A DNA stretch of 64,000 nucleotides from Tieghemostelium lacteum (Eukaryota > Evosea > Eumycetozoa > Dictyosteliales > Raperosteliaceae): assembly GCA_001606155.1 (NCBI GenBank), contig LODT01000041.1, positions 62,001-126,000 on the forward strand, in the 5' to 3' direction. Numbering within the stretch: position 1 is the stretch's first letter; each line of letters starts with the position of its first letter. Positions 48,544-58,954 of the stretch are shown piece by piece. A program made the position numbers and the translations under genes. The notes under the pieces are model-generated. The model saw only the letters and a list, made by a program, of their open reading frames with translations, had not been told where the DNA came from and searched no databases.

Positions 48544-50161
48544 ATGAATATAGATGACGATGAAATTGAAGAATTTAAACCACATCCATATGGTGTAAGA
48601 CCAAATGGTAACTATTATTTTGATTCTTTAAATATTGATTTTGTAAGATTGATCATTTAATTACCAAACTTGATGTTTTCATAAATATTAATACCTTTTT
48701 AAATAGTGCGATACTAGAAAATTAGGGTTAGGTTATTTTTCAGTTTTAGATGATCATTTAATACTTCAAGAGATATTTGAATATTTTAATGAATATGAAT
48801 TGACAAAAGTAATTAATAGAATCAGTAAAGCATTTTATATATTAGTTCAAGAAGAGGAACAATGGAAAATGAGAACTATTGAGAAGTTTAGAGATGATAA
48901 AGATTTTAGATTCAAACATAATTGGCAGTTTACATTCAAGTTTAATAGTAATAGAGGGTTTAGTGTTATTCCAGAACCTATTCATTTGAGATACTATTAC
49001 TCAGATTATCTATTTCATATATGGAGATGTACTTCAATAGATTTGAAGAGATTTGAAAATGGTGATTCTATAGACAGACGTTCCAATTTGAGTTTTGAGG
49101 AATTTCGTGACGAATATCTCATACCAAATCGACCGGTAATCATTACAGATGGAATGAAGAATTGGAATGCCAAACAATGGACCAGAGAATCTTTTATTGA
49201 GAAATGTGGTAAAGTACCATTGTATATCAATGCTGGAATTTTCATGACTGCAGATAGATTTTTAGACTATTCTAAAGAATATCAAGAGGAAATGCCAATG
49301 TACCTTTTTGACCATTACTATGGTGAAAGAATTCCAGAGATTCTCAATGACTATTCACCATTGGAAACCTATTTCAAAGATGACTTTTTTGAAGTTCTTG
49401 GTGAAAGTAGACCTTCATTTAGATGGCTTTTAGCAGGTCCTGAAAGAAGTGGTGCTTCTTTTCATTTGGATCCTAATCATACCTCTGCTTTTAATGCTGT
49501 AGTTACAGGTAGAAAGAAGTGGGTAATGTATCCACCTCATGTAACTCCACCTGGTGTATCACCATCTAACGATGGTTTAGAAGTCACTGCACCCTCATCT
49601 ATCATCGAATGGTTCATTAATTTCTATGAACAACCCACTAATGAATCCAAAAAAACTAAAAATAAGAAAAATTTAATTAATAGAAAATCAAATTCCAAAA
49701 AACAACCTGAATACGACTTGGAAAATGATACCTATGAAAATGTGAAACCTTTAGAAGGTATATTACACGCTGGTGAATTGATATTTGTACCAAGTGGTTG
49801 GTGGCACTCTGTATTGAACCTAGAGGAATCCATTGCAATAACACATAATTTTGTAGATAGATATAATTTACTAAGAGTCATTGAATTCCTGAAAACTAAA
49901 AAGAAAAAAGATCTCTATCATGAGTTTACTACAAAATTCGAATCTAAATATCCAGGTCTCATTCAACAACTAGAAGCTGAGCAAGACGAAAGAATTCAAA
50001 AGAAACAAGAATCACAAAAACATTTTAAAAAAACTTCACTCTGGGAGACTGTTACATCTTCCAATACACCCTCAACCCTCAACAACCCCACTACCACCAA
50101 TACAAATTCATTTTCATTTTCGTTTAGTTTTTCAACTAATGATGAACTAGAAACACAATAA
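48544..50161 (+). CDS. F-box and JmjC-domain oxygenase (JMJD6/JMJ21-like)
   Basis: CDS join(48544..48642, 48707..50161), 517 aa, intron phase 0 (donor GTAAGA). An F-box-like helix bundle spans about residues 40-85 (YFSVLDDHLILQEIFEYF). The JmjC region starts with RPVIITDGMKNWNAKQWT and has the cupin core: FHLDPNHTSAFN gives the iron ligands H286 and D288, and GWWHSVLNL gives H400. The YPPH loop and AITHNFV also fit. The combination of F-box and JmjC is known in plant JMJ21-type proteins and close to JMJD6, which hydroxylates lysines in proteins. A Lys/Asn-rich insert lies between the JmjC strands (about 49645-49720). Substrate unknown. Confidence 0.9.
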
Positions 50162-50192
50162 ATTATAATAAAATATATTATTATAATTTATT
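50157..50192. terminator. Symmetric AATAAA hairpin between convergent genes
   Basis: A perfect inverted repeat: 15-base arms AATAAATTATAATAA (50157-50171) and its complement (50178-50192) around a 6-base loop. Each arm gives an AATAAA on one strand. On the plus strand this signal overlaps the TAA stop of the JmjC gene (50159-50161); on the minus strand it lies about 27 bases after the NOL12 stop (50219). It would serve as a poly(A) signal for both genes. Confidence 0.7.
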
Positions 50193-50218
50193 AATTATTA
50201 TTATAAAAATATATATTT

Positions 50219-51317
50219 TTATTTTCCACCTTTCTTTGCTTTCTTTCTCTGTTTCTTTGCTATACTTAATGACCAAGATTTCTTTTGTCTCTCTCTTAAT
50301 TTTCTTGGTAATTTCCAACCTTGGTCAAGAGCTTCCTCAGCTCTTTCAGAAAGTACAACAGGTATCAATTTACCTTTATCTCTTTTCATTTTAATTTTTC
50401 TACCCTTATCATCAATATATATTTTTGCCTCTGCATCAAATACCTTTAATTTATCAGCAGTAATAACATCTTTATCTTTTTTGAAATCAAATTTACCCTT
50501 ATTCTTTTTCTTACTAAATTCTTTAGTTTTTGGTATTTTACTACTATTACTATTTTCATCTAATTTCTTTATATTTTTACTATTACTATCATTTTCACCA
50601 TCTTCATCATCATCATCACTATCAGAATCACCATTATCAGAATCGTCAAATGACATTGGAGTTATAGTAGTTTTAATAATTTTATCATTCTTTGAAAATT
50701 CTTTGATTTGTTCTTCTTTTAATTCTGTACTTTTTGGAGTTGGAGTATAATTTATATCTTCATCACTAGAGTCTTCATCTTCATCTTCATCTTCATCATC
50801 ACTTCCAATAATACCCATCTCCTTTTCAACTTTTTTCTTATTTTCAATAATGGAATCTCTAAATGCCTCCCTTTGTAATTTAATAAATTTTCTCTGTTCA
50901 ATCTTCTCCTTTTTACCTTTTTCCTCCAATTTAGCCTGAGCAAATTCTCTTCTTGCTACTTTTCTTCTATGAAATCCTGTTAAATAGTCTCTTTATTAAA
51001 TCCATTATTAACATCATTGTTAGTGTTATAATCATAATCATTAATTATCTTAATATATCATAATTTTTAAAAAAAACTAATTATGGTGGGTTGGGTGTGG
51101 GGGTGAATTCGTGTGGTGTAGTGTCTCTTTATAAATGGTTGTTGGAAAGGTGTATCTTGAATTGTTTGTTTTGGGGAGGTTTATCGAAAAAACTATTCAC
51201 ATACTTTCTGTCATGATCATCAAAGGTTACTTCTTTCAATCTATCTTTGTTACTAATGTTACCAAAGTGTACAGGTTTTGCTGGTCCATTCTTTTTCTTT
51301 TGAATCTTAGTGGACAT
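50219..51317 (-). CDS. NOL12/RRP17 nucleolar ribosome-assembly protein
   Basis: CDS complement(join(50219..50990, 51205..51317)), 294 aa. The 214-bp intron is long for this window. The splice (phase 2) rebuilds the family signature FDDHDRKDYLTGFHRRKVAR, near the human FDEEKRREYLTGFHKRKV. The rest of the N-terminal third is a basic helix (KKEKIEQRKFIKLQREAFRD), followed by acidic DE/DS blocks and a Lys/Arg-rich end (KKQRKKAKKGGK). In yeast Rrp17 acts in 5' processing of the large-subunit rRNAs; NOL12 is the animal form. An earlier AG nearer the coding end (before GATTTC) would lose YLTG, so the more upstream acceptor is chosen. The gene is divergent from UTP7 with 182 bp between starts. Confidence 0.88.
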
Positions 51318-51499
51318 TGTTTAATTTTGTATAATTTAAAATAGACACTCTACTTAATTCAATATCAGAGTGAGTCTGGAAACTTAAATGATTTTTTTAA
51401 TTTTTAATTTTCCTCAAAAAAACGAACGATTTATTTTGAAAAAATTGTGATTGTGTGACATATTTCTTTCTCCACACCAAAAGTGTTTACTAAATCAAA
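51318..51499. promoter_or_regulatory. Bidirectional promoter of NOL12 and UTP7 homologues
   Basis: 182 bp between the start codons of two divergent genes whose families both act in nucleolar ribosome assembly. It contains A/T runs and GTGTGACATATTTC near 51453. A shared regulation is likely (inference). Confidence 0.55.
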
Positions 51500-53346
51500 A
51501 TGAACCGAAACAATAGAAACACTATACCTAATAAAAAGGTAAAAGAAATCGAAAAACAAGATGAAAAGGAACAAAATCAATGGGATGAGAATGATAGTGA
51601 TAATGAAACACCTCAAACTAACAGAGATGAAGATAGCAATATTGATGAAGAAGAACAAGAAACTAATAATAAATCAAAGAAAAGATCATTTTCAGAATTT
51701 CAAATGGAAAGAAAACAACAGGAAGCCGATGATGGCAGTGATGATGAAGATGAAGATGATAAAGAAGATGACTATAAATTTACAACTAAAAAGGATACAA
51801 AAGGACCAGTAGGTAAGAAAGTACCAATGGGTGCTAGAAAGTATCTTAAGGGTGAAATTGTACAGGCTACAGGAATAAAGAACCCAACTTTGAAATCTAG
51901 AGTTAAACATATAAATTCATTAAAAGTTGAAGCAGCAAAATCTCTAATGAAATCAGAGATACTATTGGAATCAGAACGTGGTTTTATAGAAGCTGATGAA
52001 GGTGAGAAAACCTATAATTACAGACAATCTGAAATTGTTAAAAATGTAGATATACAATCCAGTGCCAAAGTATTTGATCTAAATTTACAACCAAATGGAC
52101 CATTTTCATTTGATTTTACATCTGAAGGTAGATATCTTCTATTAGCTGGTGAAAAGGGTCAATTTGCCATTATGGATTGGCAAAGAGGTAAAAAACTAAC
52201 TGAAAGACATTTATATAAACCAATTAGAGATGCTTGGTATGTATATTAAAGATTTCTTTGAAAATATACATTTTATATTAATATATTAAAAATCAATTAT
52301 TATTATAAAATAGTTTTCTACATAATGAATCAATGTTTGCATTGGCACAAAAAAAGTATACATATATTTACAGTAGTCAAGGTATTGAACTTCATTGTAT
52401 GAAGGAACATTTTGATCCAATGTATTTACAATTTTTAAGATACCACTTCTTGTTGGTTGCTGCTACACATAGAGGTGAATTAATATATGAGGATGTGTCT
52501 ATTGGTAAAAAGGTATCACATTTACATTTCAATAGAAGATTAACTTCAATGACCAAAAATCCATATAATGCTGCTATAAACTTGGGTTATGAGAATGGTG
52601 TGGTTGAGATGTTTATTCCAAATAGTAAGAAACCAGTTGTGAAAGTACTCTGTCACAAGACACCAGTGAATGCAATGGCTGTAAGTTTGAATGGTAACTT
52701 TATGGTCACTGGTGGATCAGATTGTATGGTTAAGGTATTTGATTTGAGAAATACTTATAAGGAACTACACAGTTTCAGAACAAAGAGTTCAATTAACTCT
52801 CTGGCACTATCGGATACAAATGTACTGTCAGTTGCAACTCATGATAATATGAATATTCTATGGAAGAATCCATTTGATACTGCAAATAATGAACCTTATT
52901 TGAGACACAAGACATTGTCTCCTGTGAAACAAGTTAAATTTTGTCCATTTGAGGATATTTTGGGTATTGGTACTCAACAGGGGTACTCCAGTATCCTGGT
53001 ACCTGGTAGTGGTCAACCTAACTACGATTCGAATGAAGCTGATCCATTTGCAACTAAAAAAGAAAAGAGAGAGAAAGAAATTACAGCTCTACTTGAGAAG
53101 ATACCTCATACTATGATATCTTTGGATCCCAATGTCATTGGTACCATTCAAGAAAATGTACAAACTGACGAACAGAAATTCAAAAGAAAAGATCGTGCCA
53201 TTGTCGACAAGAATAGAATACCAATTGATCCTGAGAAACTAGAAGAAATGAAAAAACAAAACAAAGAAAGAAAAGAAAAGAAACACAAAGATATCATGGA
53301 TGATACACATCGTTCTGCTCTCTCAAGATTCGAAAACAAAAAATAA
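51500..53346 (+). CDS. UTP7/WDR46 small-subunit processome WD40 protein
   Basis: CDS join(51500..52236, 52314..53346), 589 aa, intron phase 2. The first 110 residues are acidic and Lys-rich. Then KKVPMGARKYLKGE and LLESERGFIEADEGEKTY lead into a WD40 propeller. The junction reads DACFLHNESMFALAQKKYTY, next to human DVCWLHNETLFA, then QGIELHCMKEH. Propeller blades include FMVTGGSDCMVKVFDLRNTY. The BING4-type C terminus (GYSSILVPGSGQPNYDSNEA, DPFATKKEKREKE) is specific to the family. UTP7 belongs to the U3 snoRNP processome that matures 18S rRNA. Confidence 0.95.
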
Positions 53347-53551
53347 ATATATTTATAAATATATATATAAATTAACACTAAAACAAGTGTGTATTTCACA
53401 ATATAATAAATACACTTTTCGAATAATTGTCCAAATAAATGTTAGGACATTTCAATGAATAATTTTAAAAATAATTGATTCAATTAAAAATATCAGTCTG
53501 AAAATATAATTAATTTTACACCAAATGTTTAACCAATAGATTCAATTTATT

Positions 53552-53602
53552 TTTGTTCAGGGTGATATGAAGGTCGATGAATTGAAGAATCGAATGAATT
53601 TT
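53552..53602 (+). repeat. Diverged repeat, copy A
   Basis: Reads TTGTT, AGGGT, then GTCGATGAATT and AATCGAAT before an A run. The same order occurs at 54210-54262, 660 bp away, with scattered differences. It is not coding. The origin is unknown. Confidence 0.5.
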
Positions 53603-54209
53603 TAAAAAAAAAAAAAAGTGTCAGGTTGGTTTATCTTACACTTGAGATTTAGATTACTCTTTACAAACAGTCACCTTACATCTATCTGTAAATATTAATA
53701 TTAATTTTAATACTTATTATAATAAAACAGTATTAAATTATAATAATAAAATAATTAGACAAAGAAATCAGATCTTTGAAAAAATCGATTATCCGAGTAA
53801 AATTTTAGTCCAAAGTAATAACCGAAATTGACAATAAAGCATAAACCAATCAGATAACAGAAACAGGAGTTGAGTGTACACTTTTTATTGATCAGTTTTA
53901 AAACAGATCGAGGATGTTAGAAAGGTAAAATAAATTTAAAAAAAATAAGTTATTTTTTGTAAAAATTTCTAAAATACCCTATATTGACCCTATATTGTTG
54001 TCTTCGTTGGACTCTACTTTTTTTTTAAAAAATTAATTTTAATTGGACCAATTAACTCACATATAAAACCACCATGAAAGTAATCGAGATATTTTATGTT
54101 TGGGCAGAAACTTTGAAAATAACAAATGCAAAATACAAACACAGTCGGTAACATTATTTCGATGAAAAATAGTGTTGATGCTATACAAACCGTCCATGGC
54201 TCAAAATTT

Positions 54210-54262
54210 TTTTGTTAAGGGTGGATAATCCAGTCGATGAATTTTATAATCGAATTTTTTTA
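54210..54262 (+). repeat. Diverged repeat, copy B
   Basis: Partner of the element at 53552: TTTGTTAAGGGTGGATA, then AGTCGATGAATT and AATCGAAT, followed by a T run. Same orientation. Confidence 0.5.
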
Positions 54263-55160
54263 ATGTGTGAATAAAATATCTGGTGAGGAATTTTCTCTTT
54301 TTTGTTTTTTTTTTTTATTTTTGATTATTCTACTTTCAAGAGCTACTGTATATTTTTAGAATTTTATATCTACATCTGATATTGAAAGAGGTAAATTTCA
54401 TTGTATTTATAAATATAATTCACACTTATTGTTATTGTATGGTGTAAAGGATGTTTTATCATTATTTTTGATTTACTTTTTTTTTCTCATTTGGTACAAG
54501 TGTAGAAAAAAAAAAAAAGTAAACTAGAAAAAAGGTCGATTTTATTTCATCAACCTCACAACAGGAAAAAATTATAAACAATATATTTTTATTCACAATA
54601 ACACTGCTATCAACATTTTAAGATAATAATAGTAATAATATAAGTGTAAAGATTCAAACAACATTTTAAAAAAAATCTTGATTAATAATTGTTTTATTTA
54701 TAATCCCGATCTTAAATTTATTGCTGTTTTGTTAATGAAAAGGTTAATTATAAATATAATCACTCACCACACTATTGTGAGTGTCTGTTTTTTTTTAAAA
54801 TATCAAATGTGTTGTTATTTTATAAACTTTAGTCATAGTAAATTAATCCCAAGAAAATTATTGTTGGGGGAATATTCAAACAAATAATAATATTTGTGAG
54901 AAAAAGATATTTTTAATTGATTCCACCAATGGGGTTGGATCTTTTTTTTTTAATTCACACACAACACACCACATTATATACATGTTGTTCTACTAAATAT
55001 TTATAAATATTATCACAAAAACATAATAATAATAATATAATCAAATATCCACCACACATATATAAATATTATCTTTTACTGCAATCTAATATCACCAATG
55101 ACACACCCACAAATTGGTTATAGATGAAATTTTTTGTGTGATTATATCATTTGATTGGAT

Positions 55161-55208
55161 ACACTATTGATGGTGTCAAATACACACTTACATCAATATA
55201 GATAGTGT
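55161..55208. repeat. Imperfect inverted repeat
   Basis: ACACTATTGATG (55161-55172) faces CATCAATA-TAGATA-GTGT (55191-55208). The arms pair except for a six-base bulge. The sequence continues into GTGAGTGTGTTGTGTGG. It could be a regulatory cruciform or chance. Confidence 0.4.
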
Positions 55209-57278
55209 GAGTGTGTTGTGTGGTAAAAAAGTTTATTAAAATCTTTGAAGATGTTTTTAAAGCTGTGTGTGCTATATGTATACATGTCCTAAAATGTAAA
55301 AGATTTGTTATAAATCTACACACTCAAAACCCACACCATCACCAATACAAATAATCACTGACACTGAGAGTAGTATGATACTGTTGTGCTGTAAATCAAC
55401 TAAATTTATAATTGTAATCAATAGTAGCAGTACTACTACTACTATTAGTGAGTGTGTTACATGGGGTGGTGGGTTAATGATAAAAAGAACAGATGCACTT
55501 TCTATTTTTAAATAGTTACACCACTACCCCCTTTTTTTCACACTCCCACATTCAGTCACTTTTTGATTTTTAAACATCCTACCCATATTAATAAGGTCAA
55601 CAACTCACAATCACCCCCATTTTAAAAGAATCACTTGTTATAATTATTATTAAAAAAAAAATAGAATTTGAAAAAACATATCCATTCTCAAATTAAAAAA
55701 TTAATATATTAACTAATTATATTATATTTGATTTTTTAATACTCAAACAGCCAGTAATAATACTATATAATAATTTTTAAATAGTTATAGTCAATTTAGA
55801 AATTCTTTTTTTTTTAAAAGCTAAAAGGTATGTCACTCTAGAGTTTAAACCAAAATACACTCACACACACACACCTATTTTTGTCTTTTTAAAGAGAGAG
55901 AAAAATATAGTGACGATATTTAAAGTATAGAAAGAGAGACAGAAAGAATTGTATTTGGGGATTTTTGACTTTTTATAAAACAAATTTATTATTATTCCTC
56001 CCTTTGTAAAGATTTGAAGGACAATACTTGTGTGGGTAATGTAAAACAAATCCATTATCAAAAAATTTTGAAACAAAGAGTTACAATACAACAAGTATAA
56101 TCATTCATTTTTATTTTTAGTTTTTCTAAAAGATATATCTCTCTAGTATTGTTATATTTTTAAAGGTAATTTAGATATAACAACAATACCACAAAAACAT
56201 TTAGTCTAATTCATAGAGTAAGGTTATTGTTATTTTTGTCATCGTTTCCCCTCCTCTCTATACATATATTATTCCCATTGGATAGATGGCAATGGTTTTT
56301 TGTTCACCACCACCCAACCTTAAAGGAAATTTTATTTTTAAAATTAATTAAATCAAAATAGCCTCAAAAGGCCGAAATCACCCATTAACGTGAATGTTTT
56401 ATTTTTAGTTTCCATACTTGTAAAAATTCCAATTTTTTAAAAAACAAATTAATTTTTTTATTTTTTTATTTTTAACCTCTTTGTTTTTTAAAAATTGCAA
56501 TTGTGTGTCTCTTTTGAACCATTCAATTTCAAAACAGTTTTAATTCTGTCTTTTTGAAAATATCGATAATTTATTTATATATATATACAAATTAATATAT
56601 ATTCCCGATAATTCCTTGTACCTTTCTACTCAAAAGGACAAACTATATAACCAACCAGTAACCTTGAAATATTATTGCCGTGTAGACATAATATTATCTA
56701 TTAGATATATGTATTTATCAAAAAAATAGTAGTACTTGTCAAATTTCTGTCTTGATACCTCAAACACTTTTTCTCTCATTACTCATCCCACTACTATAAT
56801 AATCAAATTTCCTATTGGACTCCCACTTGGACTTGATTAATAATTTTATCAAATACAACATTTACATATAATTGTTGTGTTTTGTTTTTTTTTTTTTTGA
56901 TTTGATTCTTATTTATCACAACACACCACCCAACAATTAATTGTTTATAATTTTAGTAAAAGTAAAATATTATTTCTTTTTTTTTTTGGTTCTCTTTCTT
57001 TCTTTTAATTGTTTATTTTTTAAATCTCTAATACTTAAAATCTATTTTTTTCTTTTGTGAATGAATAAAATATTTATATAAATCTTTTAATTTACTATTA
57101 TAGATTATACAACACCCACTTGCCAAGAGTCATACAAAAATAACAAAACAACAATATTGTCAAATCATTTCAGAAAAGATTTAATTTTTCAATCCAAAAA
57201 AAAACTTTATACTATCCAAGTAATAATACTTATCATCAACAGTAATTGTATCAACATCCAACTTAATCCAATTTTAAA

Positions 57279-58659
57279 ATGCCACAAACAACTACCATTG
57301 GATTCGAACAACTATCCAAATATTTCCATTTACCAATCAACGATGTAGCCAAAGAATTAGGAATATGTGCTACCATGTTAAAGAAGATCTGTAGAAGAAA
57401 CAGTATTCCAAGATGGCCACACAGAAAGGTATGTACACTAACTAACTCTTAAATGTTTAAATTAATTTAAGATATTAATATTAAAAATTTATTTTTAGAT
57501 TAAGAGTTTAAACAAGATGATTGAGAATTTGGAATCATCTTTACAAAATAACCCATCTGAAGCTGAAGAATGTATTAAACAAGAAATTACAATTTTAAAG
57601 AATAAGAAAACTTTAATCATGAAGAACCCAAGTATCTTGGCTTCTAATGCTCAAAAGAGAACTTCATTGATGGGATCAACCAGTGGTGATAATGAACATG
57701 GTAAACCAGTAAAGAAATCATCGGTAAAACAAGAACAACCTGAATCCTCTCAAAATAATAATATTTTATTATTAAATACAGCTTCGTCTTCCACTCCACA
57801 GAACAATGCATCACCACAAAGCTCAAACACTGGATCTAATGATATGATTAAATTATCATTTTCACATAATTCCCAATCACTTCAGTTGCCATTACCATCA
57901 CATCAAATTTCACCTCCACAACAACAACCACAACAACCACAACAACAACAACAACAACAACAATCACAACCACAACAATCACAACAACAAACTAACTTTT
58001 CAATTAACCACTTACTGACCCCTGCTTACAGTGCTCCTTTAACTTCTTTCCTATTAGAGGATGAAGATCAATTACCACAACAACAACCACTCCATCAACA
58101 AGCACAACACCATCAAGTTGAATCACCACAACAAACTACAACCACCTATATCACTACAACTACACAAGGCGCTCCACATTCTATATCTTATCAACACCAA
58201 AACCCAACTATGCAACAACAAAGATCGGAACAAAATGATATGTCTTGGTATCAAGCACCAATGAACCCATACTTGGCATCTACACCAATGTATCAGACTC
58301 AGGTGGTTACTGCTCATCCAGACTATTTCACACTGCCTAAATTGAATATTGTCGAAGGTGCCAACTCAATGAACCAACAAATTATACAATCTCAACAAGG
58401 TCCTTATATAACATCTCAAATACCACAATATCACCATCAGACACATCACCAACAACATCATCACCAACAACACCATCAACTACCTTTACCACACCAAACA
58501 ATGCAACAAAATCAACAAAACCAATCTAAAGTTATTTATATGAAAAGTGCTCCAACCCCACCACAAAATTACATACAAACAATCATTCCAAATCCTCCCC
58601 AAAGTTTGCGATGGATGGTCTCTGATCATGATAAAATAAATATTTCTAGAAAAATGTAA
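57279..58659 (+). CDS. RWP-RK domain transcription factor
   Basis: CDS join(57279..57428, 57499..58659), 436 aa, intron phase 0 directly after RWPHRK. The start is the ATG at 57279 (MPQTTTIGFEQLSKYFHLPI). Residues 8-62 form the RWP-RK domain: INDVAKELGICATMLKKICR, then NSIPRWPHRK-IKSLNKMIENLE. RWP-RK factors bind DNA and act in plant nitrogen response and in gamete or mating control in algae. Dictyostelids have a few. The remainder is disordered, rich in Gln, Pro, Ser and His (poly-Q/QP tract at 57917-57990, HHQQHHHQQHH near the end), typical of activation regions. No other known domain. Confidence 0.93.
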
Positions 58660-58954
58660 TATATAACAACTTTAAAATCACAAATAGTTCAACTCAAATA
58701 ATAATAATTACAATTGAATTACCTAAATTCAAATTAACTATAAAGATCCAACAACATCAACAATCCCAACAAATCCACAGAATTAATGTTTAAAATTTAA
58801 ACATTCTAAAATTAAATAACCAACAGATGATATCTCACACTTTACAGCCGCATACGATTACTTAAGGATTCATAATAAATCTTTTTTTTTAAATTTCTTA
58901 ATTAAATAAGCACTAGTTATTATTTTTTTTTTTTGAATATATACATTTATTAAT
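58660..58954. other. Convergent 3' spacer, RWP-RK and HEPN genes
   Basis: 295 bp between two convergent stops, with T runs at 58882-58889 and 58923-58934. Several AATAA motifs on both strands fit poly(A) signals. No RNA gene seen. Confidence 0.5.

Larger units (their letters stand above)
53347..57278. promoter_or_regulatory. 3.9-kb non-coding region upstream of the RWP-RK gene
   Basis: The longest gene-free stretch in the window. It contains only short chance open frames. From about 54950 it is dotted with CACCC/CACAC and GTGTG motifs (for example near 54957, 55056, 55098, 55327, 55452, 55512, 56308 and 56920). These resemble GBF-bound G-boxes of Dictyostelium developmental promoters. It also holds two copies of a diverged repeat (53552 and 54210), an imperfect hairpin at 55161-55208 and a TAC triplet run near 55430. 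The size and motif content suggest a complex developmental control region (inference). Confidence 0.5.

Noticed and set aside
54678-54887. Small plus-strand open frame of 69 residues in the 3.9-kb region
   Set aside because: Composition follows the A/T-rich background, with no signal peptide, motif or splice context.
55861-56094. Small minus-strand open frame in the 3.9-kb region
   Set aside because: Low-complexity, no conserved motif or splice partner; it lies in CA-repeat and A/T-rich DNA and fits chance.
57157-57348. Open frame overlapping the first RWP-RK exon
   Set aside because: It is in a different frame from the RWP-RK domain, which is complete and well conserved in exon 1.
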